A program made the translations under genes and the position numbers. The notes below the pieces were generated by a model. The model was not told the origin of the DNA. It searched no databases and worked only from the letters and a program-made list of their open reading frames with translations. Below are positions 36,588 through 44,969 of a stretch of 64,000 bases of DNA, in pieces (the stretch's first letter is position 1; every line of letters begins with the position of its first letter). The stretch is from CBDCOD01 sp965219665 (GTDB lineage: Bacteria > Pseudomonadota > Gammaproteobacteria > CAKMZV01), in contig CBDCOD010000025.1 of NCBI GenBank assembly GCA_965219665.1, positions 124,001 through 188,000 on the forward strand, in the 5' to 3' direction.

Positions 36588-38261
36588 TTATGGCGCAACA
36601 GTAGTCTGAGCATTTTTGAGTAGCGCCTGTGCGTGGCTGAGTGCTTGCTCGGTTTGCTCCACTCCACCAATCATGCGCGCAATTTCGGTTTGGCGTTCGT
36701 GCATGTCTAATTGACGCAAACAATTTTGGGTTGTGTTATTGTGCTGTGTTTTTTGCACGACAAGGTGCTGATCGGCAAAGGCTGCAACATGTGCCTGATG
36801 TGTAATAGACAGTATTTGACTGCCAGTGCTCAATTTTTTGAGTAAGCGACCAACTGTTTCAGCCGTTGCGCCGCCAACACCTACATCTACTTCATCAAAA
36901 ATCAAAGTAGGTTGGTGTGCTGCATCGGCTAAGACTACGGCTAGCGCTAAGCTTAATCGTGACAATTCACCGCCTGAAGCAATTTTGTGCAATGGTTTAG
37001 GAGGTATACCTGCATTGGGTTGAAAAAAGAATGTAACTGTATCTGAACCGCGCGCAGCTGGCTTGTTTTGGGCATGATGGACAATCTCTATACTAAATCC
37101 AGCGCGTAAGTCTAATGTATGCAGTAGTGTGTTAATGCGATCTTGTAAGCGTTGAGCGCACTGGGTGCGTTCTGTGCTTAACTGTAGCGCAGCACAACGG
37201 TATGCTTGTTCTGCTTGGGTTACTGTTTGTTCTATGTGTTCGGCATCTCCTATGCAGCGCATCAGTTGTTCATGCTCATTTTGGCAGTCTATCCAGTATT
37301 GGTACAAGGCATTTGGTTCCACCCGATGTTTGCGTGCCAGATCATGCCATGCACGCATTCTTTCTTCAATCTGGTGAGCTAGTTGCGCATCAAATAAATC
37401 ATCTTTTTGAAGGGTATTGATGGCGCTCATAGCTTCATCTATATTGATAGAGGCAGACTCTAGTAACTGCGCCACTGCTTCTATTTGTGGAAAATAGGTG
37501 CTCAAGTTAGTGGCAGTATACTGATGCTTTTGCACGGTTTTATTGATGCCATCTCCATTATCTAATTCTTGTAAGCAATCACGGCAAAAAATGCTTAATT
37601 GTTCCACATGGGCAAATTGTGTTTGTTGTTCGCATAAAGATTCCCATTCTCCTTGTTTGGGCTCTAATGTCTCCAAATCTTGTATGCAGTCTTGTAGCTG
37701 GGCAATTCTTAGATTTAAGTTGTCTATATCCGTTATGTTATCTTTCGCCTGTAAGGCATTTTTATAGGCGGTATAAGCGTTGAGTACGCTACGAGTATTT
37801 AAGTTGCCAAAGGTATCCATCAGAGTGCACTGAACTTCTAACTTAAGCAATTGTTGGTGTGCATTTTGGCTATGGACAGTCACTAACTGTGAGGCAAAAT
37901 TTTGTAATTGAGTTAGTGTTACGGCAGAGTTGTTAATCCATGCTTTAGAGGTACCATTTGCTTTGATAACACGGCGTAGCAAGCATTCCTCGGTGTCTTG
38001 ATGGGCAATATCTGCATCAATGAGCCACTGCTTAGCATGAGGTAAATAGCTAATATCAACGTGCAAAGCAATATCTGCTTGTGGCTGTCCATGGCGAACT
38101 AATTGGCTATCGCTACGCTGCCCCAATGCTAAATTCAAAGCATCTACCAGAATAGATTTTCCTGCACCTGTTTCACCAGTTAGTACAGTGAGTCCGTTAT
38201 TAAAGGACTGATCTAAGGTATTGATGATGGCTAAATTCTGGATGCTAAAATTGCTAATCAC
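36588..38261 (-). CDS. recN: DNA repair protein RecN
   Basis: SMC-like ATPase for double-strand break repair, 557 residues. Walker A GETGAGKS is at 29-36, a coiled-coil middle region spans about 150-370, then the ABC signature ASGGELSRLSLAL and Walker B TLIFDEVDVGVGG. It overlaps the end of nadK by 4 bases (ATGA) and is translated from the same transcript. Confidence 0.95.
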   Translation of the reverse strand: MISNFSIQNLAIINTLDQSFNNGLTVLTGETGAGKSILVDALNLALGQRSDSQLVRHGQPQADIALHVDISYLPHAKQWLIDADIAHQDTEECLLRRVIKANGTSKAWINNSAVTLTQLQNFASQLVTVHSQNAHQQLLKLEVQCTLMDTFGNLNTRSVLNAYTAYKNALQAKDNITDIDNLNLRIAQLQDCIQDLETLEPKQGEWESLCEQQTQFAHVEQLSIFCRDCLQELDNGDGINKTVQKHQYTATNLSTYFPQIEAVAQLLESASINIDEAMSAINTLQKDDLFDAQLAHQIEERMRAWHDLARKHRVEPNALYQYWIDCQNEHEQLMRCIGDAEHIEQTVTQAEQAYRCAALQLSTERTQCAQRLQDRINTLLHTLDLRAGFSIEIVHHAQNKPAARGSDTVTFFFQPNAGIPPKPLHKIASGGELSRLSLALAVVLADAAHQPTLIFDEVDVGVGGATAETVGRLLKKLSTGSQILSITHQAHVAAFADQHLVVQKTQHNNTTQNCLRQLDMHERQTEIARMIGGVEQTEQALSHAQALLKNAQTTVAP

Positions 38262-39139
38262 AATGTTGCACTCCAGCGCAGTTTTTTGCGTAGTAGCTCA
38301 AAATGATCATGTTTTATGGGATGTAAAATGGTGGCTTGCTTGGTATGCTTTTTAATAACGATGCGGTCATTTTTTTTCAACCTATATTGATTAGATGCAT
38401 CGCAAGAGAGTAAGGCTTTATTAGAATTGCGGTTAGATAATCCCGTAATTTCTATAACTGAGTTATCATTGACCACGATGGGGCGGTGGCTCATAGTATG
38501 TGGAGAGACAGACACCAAAATAAATACTGTGGTATCGGGCATAACAATGCTACCGCCAGCTGATAGCGAATAGGCAGTTGATCCAGTTGGTGTAGCAATA
38601 ATTAGCCCATCAGAGCGTTGTTCAGAGACAAAGCGGCCATCGATATCGCAGCGAAAATCAATCATTCGACTGACTTCTGATTTTTGCAAAATACAGTCAT
38701 TGAGTGCTAAACTTGTAAAAACGACGCTATCATTATTGATTACTTGGACATGCAGAAGCGTGCGGTAATCTTGTGTATATTCTCCGTGCATAATGGCACA
38801 GATGTCCTGCTCCAAGTTGTCAATAGTAACATCTACCAAAAAGCCAAGCCGACCTAAATTGACGCCTATTATTGGTTTAGGATTCCATGCCAAGTCATGT
38901 GCTAAACTGAGTAATGTGCCATCTCCACCCACGCAAACAATAACATCTGCCTGCTCATAGACTGTCTCAGTTAGCAGGCAATTATTATTGAGTCCTGCCA
39001 GATTGCAAGCACTGGTTTCCAATAAAACGGTACAACCTAATGAGTCCAGAATAGCGCATAGCCGATGGATAACTGGCGGAGTAAGTTCAGATTTTTTTTT
39101 GGCAATAATGCCAACAGTTTTAAACTGCAGGGCTTTCAT
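38258..39139 (-). CDS. nadK: NAD kinase
   Basis: Phosphorylates NAD to NADP, 293 residues. The signature GGDGT is at 71-75, followed by GVNLGRLGFL and the TPTGSTAYSLSAGG substrate motif. It is directly followed by recN with a 4-base overlap; nadK-recN is a common proteobacterial pair. Confidence 0.95.
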   Translation of the reverse strand: MKALQFKTVGIIAKKKSELTPPVIHRLCAILDSLGCTVLLETSACNLAGLNNNCLLTETVYEQADVIVCVGGDGTLLSLAHDLAWNPKPIIGVNLGRLGFLVDVTIDNLEQDICAIMHGEYTQDYRTLLHVQVINNDSVVFTSLALNDCILQKSEVSRMIDFRCDIDGRFVSEQRSDGLIIATPTGSTAYSLSAGGSIVMPDTTVFILVSVSPHTMSHRPIVVNDNSVIEITGLSNRNSNKALLSCDASNQYRLKKNDRIVIKKHTKQATILHPIKHDHFELLRKKLRWSATL

Positions 39140-39447
39140 TAAAACTTAAATGTTCTGTAGATGATTTCAAATACGTGTATATGCGCATTTTATAGGTATT
39201 AAGAGGTGTTTGTGTGAATTTAATGATAAAACGGTATCCGAATTACCTGTTGACCTAAGGGCGTTCATATATTGGTTTGCGTGCGTTTGTTGTACAGTAG
39301 TGCGTACAAAATAAGGGCAGATGACGGCTCTACATTAGAGAGTAGCACAGCTTTATACTGTACAATACATCGCGTTTTATCGTGCCATCATTGTCCATGA
39401 TGGATGGCACACAACTTATATTTTTCATTTACTGTCTCAGGAAATAT
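39140..39447. promoter_or_regulatory. Leader/promoter region of the TolQ-like operon
   Basis: 308 bases without a gene, divergent from nadK. Visible: inverted repeat TTGTAC-N8-GTACAA at 39290-39309 (candidate operator); TATACT at 39354-39359 as possible -10 without a good -35; and a strong hairpin at 39385-39403 (CCATCAT/ATGATGG, 5-base loop, extendable by GTG/CAC outer bases) 45 bases before the first start codon. The arrangement suggests regulated expression of the genes at 39448-44297. Confidence 0.4.
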
Positions 39448-40449
39448 ATGTCACAAAAAAATATATTAAAGGTCGCGCTGATTATTAGTTGTGCTATTTT
39501 GAGTACTACGTTCGTACTTATCCCAACCACTCTGAGCTGGGATGGGTTATGGGGGGGGCTTGCTGTTTTTTCAGTTGGTTGCCTATTGCCGCTTTATAAG
39601 CCACAATGGTTGAGGTCGGCATATTACGCTTTGGCTATAGGGCTCTTGTTTAGTGTGACGGTTGTTTCCTTTGATTTATGGGAGACTATACTCAGTGGTG
39701 AGCGTATTAAAAGTTCATTGCATGTGCTGGTCTTAGCATTGAGCTTGCTATTAGCATGTGGCCTGTATATATTAAGTCTGAATATTGCATACTCCACGCC
39801 CCGCGATAGCATCAATTTGTTAGTTGCTGCGGGTATGCGCTCACCTCCGCTGCTTATTAGTGTATTACTAGCGGTCATTTTATGCAGCGTACTGCTCGCC
39901 TTTTTGTATATAACTGAAAATGCCTTCCTAAAGGTGATAGCAGTTAAACTATTAGATCGTGGAATAATTCCACCGATTACGCTGAGTTTATTCCTATGGG
40001 GCGGACTACTACTGTTAGGGAAATGGTTGTTTATGCGTCATCAACTGACAATAGCACAGACCGGTGACTCGGTTTTTCATCGAGCGTATCAGTTAGACAG
40101 TCATAAAGCTTGTGAGGATTTTAGTGGTATTTTATGGCAGCAATTTGAAAGCTTCTATAACTTGCCGCGCTATATAAATTGGGCGATTCCTATACTAGGT
40201 TTTATTGGCACAGTATTAGGCATCTCATTGGCAACGGAAAAATTAAGTGTTATTCTATCTAACACGAATTCAGATTTTGGAAAATTGCTTAGCGAGGCGC
40301 TGAGCCCTCTAGGGATTGCATTTGATACAACATTAGTTGCGTTATCATTATCAGTCGTGTTAGCCTTATCTCAAACACTGTTATATCGTTGGGAAGAGTC
40401 AAGACTGCTGCAATTAGAGGAGGCACTAAAAAAAGCAGGTAGTAATTGA
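39448..40449 (+). CDS. MotA/TolQ/ExbB-type proton channel protein
   Basis: 333-residue membrane protein with about eight hydrophobic segments. The last two match the channel core of the TolQ/ExbB/MotA family: PILGFIGTVLGI (248-259), then SPLGIAFDTTLVALSLSV with polar D293-T294-T295 facing the presumed pore, ending in a charged cytoplasmic tail. The five or six extra N-terminal helices are beyond the three of ExbB/TolQ. The ATG at 39448 has AGGA 6 to 9 bases upstream. Stop and next start overlap (TGATG). It should form the channel ring that energises the partners encoded by the next two genes; this is inference from family and context. Confidence 0.72.
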   Translation: MSQKNILKVALIISCAILSTTFVLIPTTLSWDGLWGGLAVFSVGCLLPLYKPQWLRSAYYALAIGLLFSVTVVSFDLWETILSGERIKSSLHVLVLALSLLLACGLYILSLNIAYSTPRDSINLLVAAGMRSPPLLISVLLAVILCSVLLAFLYITENAFLKVIAVKLLDRGIIPPITLSLFLWGGLLLLGKWLFMRHQLTIAQTGDSVFHRAYQLDSHKACEDFSGILWQQFESFYNLPRYINWAIPILGFIGTVLGISLATEKLSVILSNTNSDFGKLLSEALSPLGIAFDTTLVALSLSVVLALSQTLLYRWEESRLLQLEEALKKAGSN

Positions 40450-40967
40450 TGCCAAAACGTCTGCCCCGTGCGCACAGTAATAGCGAAGCCTTAGATGCCC
40501 CATTGGTGGAAGTTTTTGGGGGTGCGCTGGCTCTGCTTATCATCATCTTTATTTTGGTCAACTTGATTTCCTCGCAGGATATTCAGGCAATGCTGGATCG
40601 TTCTACTGAGGGGGCAAAGTACAAAGTGTCATGGCAGGATGGTAGTGAGGGCTTAGTGGTAATCACCCAGCCTGACAAGTTGCGTATATTACAAACTAAT
40701 GAACAAGTGACTCAGGGTGCTATTTGTGCGCCTAATAGCCCGTTTGTACGCTATGTCTCCAGCATTTATGACAATCCAAGTAAACAACAAATTATTTTTG
40801 CTATCACTGATGGCAGTGTATCGACAATGGCTATTGCCAGAAACTGCATGCGCAAGAAGTACGCTAATCGCCACATTAGTATAGGTTGGATTATTGCCAA
40901 CTCAGATCTACTATCCACTGTGCGCTTAGACGAGTTGCCAGATAGAATTAAACGTACGATTAAATGA
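40449..40967 (+). CDS. ExbD/MotB-like single-span partner protein, first
   Basis: 172 residues: a short basic N-terminus, one transmembrane helix (about 22-41), then a 130-residue periplasmic domain that I do not recognise. The segment PLVEVFGGALALLIIIF (18-34) aligns with the ExbD/TolR pattern PL-x-D-V-x7-IIF, with Glu21 where ExbD has its proton-binding Asp. No peptidoglycan-binding OmpA domain is seen. Overlaps both neighbours by 1 and 4 bases, so the stoichiometry is probably tied to them. Confidence 0.6.
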   Translation: MPKRLPRAHSNSEALDAPLVEVFGGALALLIIIFILVNLISSQDIQAMLDRSTEGAKYKVSWQDGSEGLVVITQPDKLRILQTNEQVTQGAICAPNSPFVRYVSSIYDNPSKQQIIFAITDGSVSTMAIARNCMRKKYANRHISIGWIIANSDLLSTVRLDELPDRIKRTIK

Positions 40968-42724
40968 GTAGAAAAAAAACCTCTGTGTTTTCTATCAGTT
41001 TGGGGGGTGTTGCGCTTGCGGATATTCTAGCAAATAGTGTAGCAGTCATTTTGATTATGATTATCATCACGATTACGGTTCAACAGAAGCGTGCTGAGGA
41101 TGAAGTGAGCCAGAATGCCAACGTTACGACTATTCTGGCGCGACAGCTCGCATCTACGATTGTTTTTAACGATTTACCTTCTAGCCCTCCTGCCCGCCTG
41201 CACGACTACCATAGCTGTGAGATTCCTCATGACTGTAATCCATATTTGTTTCCTATTGTTGAACTGCACAAGGGATACATTCGCATTTTTAACACGAATA
41301 CCCGGCTGTACCGCAATGAATTGCTACGCACTAATAATGCTTTTGATACGTATATTAAAACATTGCCTCCCCAGCATGCTGCTCGCATACGTATTGACGT
41401 TTATGATGTAAGTGAGTACTATTTGGCGTTGGGAATCTTACAAGAGCACAAAATTAGACCACGGCATTGGCACTATTTGGGCAATCATGTCGAGCCATTA
41501 AAAAATCCGTTAGTTGCTGAAAAAGCAGTTGGTGGTGGCCAGAATTTCAATCCAGATCAATTTGAAGAAGTTGATAATGCAGGTCAGTCAGGTCAGTTAG
41601 TAAGTGAGCAGAATAATGGCTCTGCACAAGGTTCAGAGCAGCAAACGGCTAACGCTGCCCAAGGTATGGAGACAGTTCCTGCGGATTTTGATACACTTGC
41701 TACTTTGCAATATGACAGCCTGTTGCCGCCTACTGATGAGGCAGGTGGGCAGTCATCTCAAGATCAACTGCAACAATCGGATCAATCCTCACAGCAAGGC
41801 AGTGCCAATACAGAGCAAACGCCCTCTACATTGTTTGAGGCACTGGTTGGCATGATGGCTGAGTCAAGGGGACTGACTGGTCAAAGCGGTCAAGGTTCTT
41901 CAAATAGTTCTCAAGGTCAGCGCTCTATGAGGCTACATGCGCCTAATGTGGAAAGTAATACCCAACAGCAGGGACAAGATCAAAAACAGTCCATTGAATT
42001 ACCTCCAGAGCAATATACGCGCGTAGTCCTCACATTTTTGTTCCGTATGTTAACCGAGGCACGTGCTGAAAAGACATTTGCTTTACCACAGGCGCGTAAC
42101 TTTTTACAGGAAATTGCACAAAATTATGATGCGATAAACAGCCTGCCTTATGCTGATTTAGTCAATGAGTTGGCAGAACAGTTAGATGCAGGCGTAGCTA
42201 AGAGTCATCCTCAACTATCTTCTATTAAGTATGATGCAGCACATGGCAATCAACTCTTGATAGGCTTTAACAAGCCTTTAGGTCAACAAGGTTTGCGCTT
42301 ATCTAACCCCTTTCCTAATGTAGAGGATTTATTGCAACAAGCGGAAGTGCAGCCTCAATTTTTGATGCGCTTGTACCCTAGTCTATTCAAAGGGGAAGTG
42401 TTAGATGTTCCCGCAGGTTACACGGTATTGCTACTGCCTGATGAGGTAAAAACACCAGAGGAAAAATGGCGTCCTATTGCAGTGTTAGACCACACGGTAT
42501 CGGATATTAGTTTAGGCTTTGTATATGCTGGAGTTGCTGAAGAAAAATTGGCAATTGTGTCGGGTGTCAATCAACTGCGTTTGAATAATACTCCTATAGC
42601 AAATCCAATTATCAGTGATCGGGATAAGAGCCAAAGCACCACACCGCTTGTGTGGCTGCTTGCAGCCATACTACTGCTGTTTTTATTAGTACGGATATAT
42701 AACCAACGCTATGCAACTCTTTAA
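40964..42724 (+). CDS. ExbD/MotB-like partner, second, with two membrane anchors
   Basis: 586 residues. An N-terminal helix GVALADILANSVAVILIMII (15-34) has Asp20 and Asn24 in the position of the ExbD/MotB proton-binding Asp. A periplasmic domain (about 45-185) is followed by a low-complexity Gln/Ser/Gly linker (about 190-330), a second folded region (about 335-540) and a C-terminal transmembrane helix (about 558-578), so both ends should face the cytoplasm. I do not recognise the periplasmic domains. It overlaps the next gene by 14 bases. Confidence 0.6.
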   Translation: MSRKKTSVFSISLGGVALADILANSVAVILIMIIITITVQQKRAEDEVSQNANVTTILARQLASTIVFNDLPSSPPARLHDYHSCEIPHDCNPYLFPIVELHKGYIRIFNTNTRLYRNELLRTNNAFDTYIKTLPPQHAARIRIDVYDVSEYYLALGILQEHKIRPRHWHYLGNHVEPLKNPLVAEKAVGGGQNFNPDQFEEVDNAGQSGQLVSEQNNGSAQGSEQQTANAAQGMETVPADFDTLATLQYDSLLPPTDEAGGQSSQDQLQQSDQSSQQGSANTEQTPSTLFEALVGMMAESRGLTGQSGQGSSNSSQGQRSMRLHAPNVESNTQQQGQDQKQSIELPPEQYTRVVLTFLFRMLTEARAEKTFALPQARNFLQEIAQNYDAINSLPYADLVNELAEQLDAGVAKSHPQLSSIKYDAAHGNQLLIGFNKPLGQQGLRLSNPFPNVEDLLQQAEVQPQFLMRLYPSLFKGEVLDVPAGYTVLLLPDEVKTPEEKWRPIAVLDHTVSDISLGFVYAGVAEEKLAIVSGVNQLRLNNTPIANPIISDRDKSQSTTPLVWLLAAILLLFLLVRIYNQRYATL

Positions 42725-44297
42725 GCGCCAACGACTACTCTGGTTACTGAGTATTATGACGATTTTCCTGTTGTCTATTTGGTGGCGCTGGATCTATTTG
42801 CCGCCTCATGATTTGAATTTAGTTACCATACAGTCTGTAAAACCGGATCAGGTGAATGACTTAGATGTGGTGTTGAAGCGGCATATACGAACATTGCAAG
42901 CTAACCCAGCACTGCTTGCACAGGTAGTACGAGAGAGTAAAGAGATAACCCTTACTTCCTTGTTTATAGATCAGTGTGAAGTTTCACAGGGGCAATTTAG
43001 GCGCTTTGCAAGTTGGCGCGCTTTGCGCGTTCCTGAGCCAGCGCGACATCCGCGTAGACCAGAAAAATGGGAGTATAAAAGCCTGAGCGCAAAGCACAAA
43101 GTATTAGGTCAATTAGCAGTCTCCGCAGGTGGGTTAAGTTTTTTTGATGCATGGGCATACTGCCGTGCAGCAGGAGGTAGGTTGCCGACCAGTGATGAAT
43201 ATGAAGCACTATCAACTGGCAAAGAGAAACGGCTTTATCCATGGGGCAACGTCTTTAATCGTACAGCTTGGCGTTATCAAGATCCCAGTCTCAATATTAC
43301 TGTTCAGTGTGGTGATTCTCCTGAAAATGCAACGCCGAGTGGTATTTATGATCTGGGGAGCAGTCTATTAGAATGGACTGTAGATACCGACCAACTTGGG
43401 CATGAGCGTCCCACTTTAATGGGTGGCAATGCTTTTAATAAACCTTCAGATTTGCATGCGCTCACATTTATTCGTCGTCCTGCACCGTATGATTTTCGCT
43501 CACAATATACGGGCTTTCGTTGTGTTTATCCTGCCTCTCATCAAAAGCAACTACAAACAGTAAAAAAAATGCCTTGGGGGACTGCCTCTACAGCAGTTAA
43601 AGTGATTGGAACGCGCTACAGCATAGGCGCAGATGCTGACAGCAAAATTGCGAATTTATTACGGCATTTAGAGAGTGCCAGCATTCAACAGGATTTACAG
43701 AATTTTCCAATTAGTCCGCCAAATTTAAATGTACAGGTCATGCGCTATGAAGTAACGCGCGCACAATATAATCGATTTTTGCAAGACCCTTTGGTGTACG
43801 TGGGCTTATTTAATCATCCAAAGCATCCGCAGCATATTACACATACTCCGAATGACTGGGATAACCAGAAACAGGCTCTAGATAAACCAGTGACTCAGAT
43901 CACCTGGTGGAGTGCATGGGCATATGCTAAATGGTTAGGCGGACAATTGCCTACTGCTCAGTTATGGCAGGCATTAGCAGGGCGCAAGGTAACTGTATTT
44001 CCTTATGGCAACAGTTATGAGCCACTACGATCTGTGGATCGCTTATATAAATCGCTACACTCAGTACAAGCATCTAAGGATATAACCCCAGATGGCATAG
44101 CAGGCTTTGGTGGGAACGTTGCAGAATGGACTAATACATCTATTTTGCGTGGTAATGCCTTTACAATTGTGATAAAAGGGGGAAGTTATTTGATGCCCTC
44201 TGAAGGGACACAAGTTGCCCAAAGTGGCGAAGCAGTGCCAGACTATGCCAATGAGGATGTTGGTTTTAGGGTGGTTTTTCCAGCCAAGAACAGATGA
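42711..44297 (+). CDS. Membrane-anchored tandem FGE-sulfatase-domain (SUMF1-like) protein
   Basis: 528 residues: an N-terminal signal anchor (about 8-29) and two formylglycine-generating-enzyme-like domains. Domain 1 (about 78-275) shows GGRLPTSDEYE (155-165), YPWGN (176-180), LEW (220-222) and GFRCV (268-272). Domain 2 (about 295-526) shows GGQLPTAQLWQ (410-420), FPYGN (430-434), AEW (471-473), GGSY (490-493) and GFRVV (518-522). Neither EW motif is followed by the catalytic Cys of true FGE (both have Thr), nor is an EgtB-type iron site obvious, so a periplasmic binding or scaffold role is more likely than catalysis. Confidence 0.72.
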   Translation: MQLFKRQRLLWLLSIMTIFLLSIWWRWIYLPPHDLNLVTIQSVKPDQVNDLDVVLKRHIRTLQANPALLAQVVRESKEITLTSLFIDQCEVSQGQFRRFASWRALRVPEPARHPRRPEKWEYKSLSAKHKVLGQLAVSAGGLSFFDAWAYCRAAGGRLPTSDEYEALSTGKEKRLYPWGNVFNRTAWRYQDPSLNITVQCGDSPENATPSGIYDLGSSLLEWTVDTDQLGHERPTLMGGNAFNKPSDLHALTFIRRPAPYDFRSQYTGFRCVYPASHQKQLQTVKKMPWGTASTAVKVIGTRYSIGADADSKIANLLRHLESASIQQDLQNFPISPPNLNVQVMRYEVTRAQYNRFLQDPLVYVGLFNHPKHPQHITHTPNDWDNQKQALDKPVTQITWWSAWAYAKWLGGQLPTAQLWQALAGRKVTVFPYGNSYEPLRSVDRLYKSLHSVQASKDITPDGIAGFGGNVAEWTNTSILRGNAFTIVIKGGSYLMPSEGTQVAQSGEAVPDYANEDVGFRVVFPAKNR

Positions 44298-44308
44298 GAC
44301 TACCGCCT

Positions 44309-44920
44309 TTAAGCAGATACCTCGTCTAATTCAAAAGGTTCTTGAACCGCAAGATCTTGGAGCACTTCTTCTGTTTTGATGCGCCGCCCTAATTCATCTA
44401 AGAAATTAATATATTCTAAACGCACCTGACCTTGAAAAATCTGGACATTTCCGGCTAATAAGTCACCAGTGACGGGTAGGAGTTTAAATAATTTTTTACC
44501 TGTTTTTTTAGTCAATTGCGCTAAAGTTTCTTCTTTTAATATCAAGTGCTCTGGCGTGAGTGCAGATTGCCAGTCATTTGTTGGTGCACTTTGCACATAA
44601 CTATCATGCACCAATGCGAATAATTGGGTTATGCGTGGGTAGTCGTCTAAATTATCTATATGCAGTACGCGAGAGACCATAGTCAGGTAATCCGATAGCA
44701 CTTCTGCATGTAGTTTGATTTGGCAGTTAATTAAGTCATTTGCATAATGGACATCGTCTTTACTTAAAGTGTAATGTATTTTCCCTAAACGCTTTTGAGC
44801 ATATTTCATGACAAGCTCCCCGCTGGTTTTGGCAGCAGCGCCCTTGATGAAGTTATGGATATGCAGTGTAGTGGTGATGGGCGGTTTAGGGCGGATAGAG
44901 CGGAGTATTTTGTTTAACAT
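44309..44920 (-). CDS. Hypothetical protein, last gene after the sauT-like gene
   Basis: 203 residues, soluble, no signal peptide or membrane helix; mixed alpha/beta composition with an acidic C-terminus (ELDEVSA). I do not recognise it. It starts 49 bases after the acyl-CoA ligase gene on the same strand and ends 11 bases from the convergent FGE-like gene, so it may be the last gene of the transporter/ligase transcript or a separate unit. The base composition is like the neighbours. Confidence 0.6.
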   Translation of the reverse strand: MLNKILRSIRPKPPITTTLHIHNFIKGAAAKTSGELVMKYAQKRLGKIHYTLSKDDVHYANDLINCQIKLHAEVLSDYLTMVSRVLHIDNLDDYPRITQLFALVHDSYVQSAPTNDWQSALTPEHLILKEETLAQLTKKTGKKLFKLLPVTGDLLAGNVQIFQGQVRLEYINFLDELGRRIKTEEVLQDLAVQEPFELDEVSA

Positions 44921-44969
44921 AAATCACGGTATTATTACAGTAGGACAGTGCTGAATTCTAATGAATAAA

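Noticed and set aside
39448..42724. Zorya phage-defence system
   Set aside because: The channel and partner resemble ZorA/ZorB in type only. No ZorC or ZorD helicase/nuclease and no peptidoglycan-binding domain are present, and the locus is among core genes.
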